Part shown: piece by piece, positions 62,400 to 64,000 of the stretch
How positions within the stretch are numbered: position 1 is the stretch's first letter
How the letters are laid out: the number at the start of each line of letters is the position of its first letter
DNA from: JAGXTF01 sp038317095
Lineage (GTDB): Bacteria; Bacteroidota; Bacteroidia; NS11-12g; UBA955
DNA length: 64,000 nucleotides
Direction: 5' to 3'
Assembly: GCA_038317095.1 (NCBI GenBank)
Contig: JBBQBB010000002.1
Location: forward strand, 1-64,000
Notes under the pieces: model-generated
Seen by the model: only the letters and a program-made list of their open reading frames with translations
The model's database searches: none
Told to the model about the DNA's origin: nothing
Program-made: the position numbers and the translations under genes

Positions 62400-63698
62400 A
62401 TGAGCACAGCATTTCAGGCGTATAGCCGCGACGAACAAATATTTTCCTTGATACAACAGGAGTTGAAAAGACAGGAAGAAGGAATAGAACTGATAGCCTC
62501 GGAAAACTTTGTGAGCAAGCAAGTTATGGAAGCGATGGGTTCTGTACTTACCAATAAATATGCAGAAGGACTGCCCGGCAAGAGGTATTATGGCGGTTGC
62601 CAAGTGGTGGACCAAATAGAACAAATAGCCATAGATAGACTGAAAGAACTTTTTGGTGCTGTATGGGCAAATGTGCAACCCCATAGCGGTGCGCAAGCAA
62701 ATGCGGCAGTAATGCTTGGGATTTTGAAACCTGGTGACCAGATTCTGGGGTTCGACCTTAGCCATGGTGGGCATTTAACCCATGGCAGCTCGGTTAACTT
62801 TTCTGGAAAATTGTACAAACCCGCTTTTTATGGAGTAAACAAAGACAGCGGCCTGATAGATTACGAGCAAATGGAGGCCCAAGCAAAATTACTGAACCCA
62901 AAACTCATCATTTGCGGAGCCAGTGCCTATAGCCGCGATTGGGATTATGCGCGCATTCGCCAAATTGCCGACAGTGTGGGCGCCATGGTTCTTGCAGACA
63001 TTGCCCATCCAGCGGGAATGATAGCCACAAAATTGTTAAACAATCCACTTCCACATTGCCATGTTGTTACCAGTACTACCCACAAAACATTGCGTGGACC
63101 GCGTGGTGGCATTATTATGTTGGGTAAAGATTTCGAAAATCCCATGGGAGACAAAACGCTAAAAGGCGAAATAAAAATGATGAGTGCAGTTTTGGACGGT
63201 GCGGTTTTTCCAGGCACGCAAGGCGGGCCGCTGGAACATGTAATAGCAGCCAAAGCGGTGGCTTTTCGTGAAGCATTATCGCCCGAATTTGCGGTTTACC
63301 AAAAACAGGTAAAAGCCAATGCATCTGCACTCGCCAATGCCATGGTGGCAAACGGATATTCCATTATTTCTGGGGGTACAGACAACCATTTAATGTTGAT
63401 AGATTTAAGAACAAAAAGTGCAGATTTAACCGGTAGACTTGCCGAAGATACCTTGGTAAAATGCGATATAACGGTAAATAAAAATACCGTTCCTTTTGAA
63501 ACCAGAAGTCCATTTGTTACATCAGGATTTAGATTGGGAACCGCAGCCATGACCACAAGGGGTATGGTAGAAAAGGACATGGAAACCATCGCGACATTAA
63601 TAGACCATGCCTTAACCAAATACGACAATGAAAGCGAATTGGAGGGTGTAAAACAATCTGTGCGAGGTATGATGCACAAATTTCCTTTGTATTTGTAA
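62400..63698 (+). CDS. glyA: Serine hydroxymethyltransferase
   Basis: Interconverts serine and glycine with tetrahydrofolate. The 432-residue protein has IELIASENFVS, GLPGKRYYGG and PHSGAQANAA near the N terminus, and the PLP lysine in STTHKTLRGPRGG near residue 225. Length and motifs are normal. The ATG at 62400 is used; a TTG 21 nt upstream is in frame but adds only PKLHPH. It supplies one-carbon units to the same folate pool as folA in this window, though it has its own intergenic region of about 200 bp. Confidence 0.96.
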   Translation: MSTAFQAYSRDEQIFSLIQQELKRQEEGIELIASENFVSKQVMEAMGSVLTNKYAEGLPGKRYYGGCQVVDQIEQIAIDRLKELFGAVWANVQPHSGAQANAAVMLGILKPGDQILGFDLSHGGHLTHGSSVNFSGKLYKPAFYGVNKDSGLIDYEQMEAQAKLLNPKLIICGASAYSRDWDYARIRQIADSVGAMVLADIAHPAGMIATKLLNNPLPHCHVVTSTTHKTLRGPRGGIIMLGKDFENPMGDKTLKGEIKMMSAVLDGAVFPGTQGGPLEHVIAAKAVAFREALSPEFAVYQKQVKANASALANAMVANGYSIISGGTDNHLMLIDLRTKSADLTGRLAEDTLVKCDITVNKNTVPFETRSPFVTSGFRLGTAAMTTRGMVEKDMETIATLIDHALTKYDNESELEGVKQSVRGMMHKFPLYL

Positions 63699-64000
63699 AT
63701 GCAAAAATTGCGCATTAAACAGGGCTTGCAACCTTTGGGCTTTGCCTTGTTTTTATTGTATTTTATCATTCCCAATAAGGCAGTATCTATTCCATTGTTT
63801 TGGGCGGGCATATTGTTTTCAGTAGCGGGTTCAATTGTGGAAATTCAAAATTTTCTAAAGCTTCCTGCAAAGCGAAAAAAGGGAAAATTTATATTGGTTA
63901 TTCCAGGAATTATTGTAAAAATATTGTTAATTGTTTCAATTGCCCTTCGGGTTTACGAAGTAAAGTATTCGGTATTTATTTTGTTGGGCGTTATCGTTTT
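63699..64000 (+). CDS. Multi-pass membrane protein, partial (runs off the window end)
   Basis: The frame opens with ATG at 63699, overlapping no base of glyA but following its stop directly. It reads at least 100 codons with hydrophobic helices at about residues 15-30, 33-50 and 70-88 and a basic loop (LPAKRKKGKF). It continues beyond base 64000. I do not recognise the family. Confidence 0.65.
   Translation, partial: MQKLRIKQGLQPLGFALFLLYFIIPNKAVSIPLFWAGILFSVAGSIVEIQNFLKLPAKRKKGKFILVIPGIIVKILLIVSIALRVYEVKYSVFILLGVIV

Noticed and set aside
1..64000. tRNA, rRNA or CRISPR array
   Set aside because: No CCA-ended cloverleaf, conserved rRNA block or regularly spaced repeats were found while reading the intergenic regions; this was by eye and cannot exclude a diverged small RNA.

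Overview
This window is an AT-rich chromosomal segment of a member of the Bacteroidota. The evidence is consistent across the window: several large secreted proteins end in type IX secretion (T9SS) sorting domains (one gliding-motility type B end, four type A ends); there is a CarboxypepD-regulatory/TonB-dependent receptor, a DUF2723 membrane protein, a DUF2157/GDYXXLXY pair, a bifunctional RibBA and a fused E1 alpha-beta dehydrogenase; and many genes are preceded by the Bacteroidota -7 promoter box TAnnTTTG rather than a Shine-Dalgarno sequence. I cannot place it below phylum or class. There is no rRNA, tRNA or CRISPR array that I can see.

Layout. 1-2.4 kb: der-rlmN (ribosome maturation). 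2.7-7.8 kb: giant PKD-repeat T9SS protein, separated by a bidirectional terminator from a converging nucleotide-sugar operon (DegT aminotransferase, ugd, UDP-glucuronate decarboxylase; 7.9-11.3 kb). 11.5-15.9 kb: TonB receptor plus secreted partner. 15.9-22.6 kb (minus): rlmB, DUF2723 protein, gltX, a small outer-membrane barrel and a DinB-like protein. 22.7-26.1 kb: L,D-transpeptidase, a dead four-helix-bundle gene, yqeY, a VWA protein and a stray copy of the yqeY tail. 26.2-32.5 kb (minus): sialidase-fold T9SS protein, flavin reductase, a dead RAYT transposase with a REP-like hairpin, ribBA, GDYXXLXY and DUF2157. 32.6-36.6 kb: CstB-like persulfide dioxygenase-rhodanese and several small unassigned genes. 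36.7-39.3 kb (minus): ALDH7 dehydrogenase and EamA transporter. 39.4-43.2 kb: M1 aminopeptidase, MbnP and MbnH. 43.3-46.8 kb (minus): dead barrel gene, metH lacking its homocysteine domain. 47-48.9 kb: DEAD-box helicase. 49.3-51.3 kb: decayed CcoO/CcoP-like cytochrome next to a decayed IS1595 element. 51.5-56.5 kb: fused E1, then an ECF sigma factor translationally coupled to a protein that looks like a dual-membrane-spanning anti-sigma factor. 57.2-64 kb: folA, Omp85-type protein, nadK, secreted endonuclease/phosphatase-family protein, an unassigned protein, glyA and a partial membrane protein.

Themes. Most genes are housekeeping or cell-surface genes. The most interesting loci are the sigma factor plus anti-sigma/beta-barrel fusion (54.2-56.5 kb), the MbnP-MbnH copper/tryptophan-oxidation pair outside any methanobactin context (41.3-43.2 kb), the CRP/FNR-type palindrome in front of the persulfide dioxygenase (32.5 kb), and a set of genes whose promoter box sits exactly 4 nt before the start codon, which predicts leaderless mRNAs. 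Five decayed genes or elements show ongoing gene loss. All calls are from reading the sequence; no searches were run.
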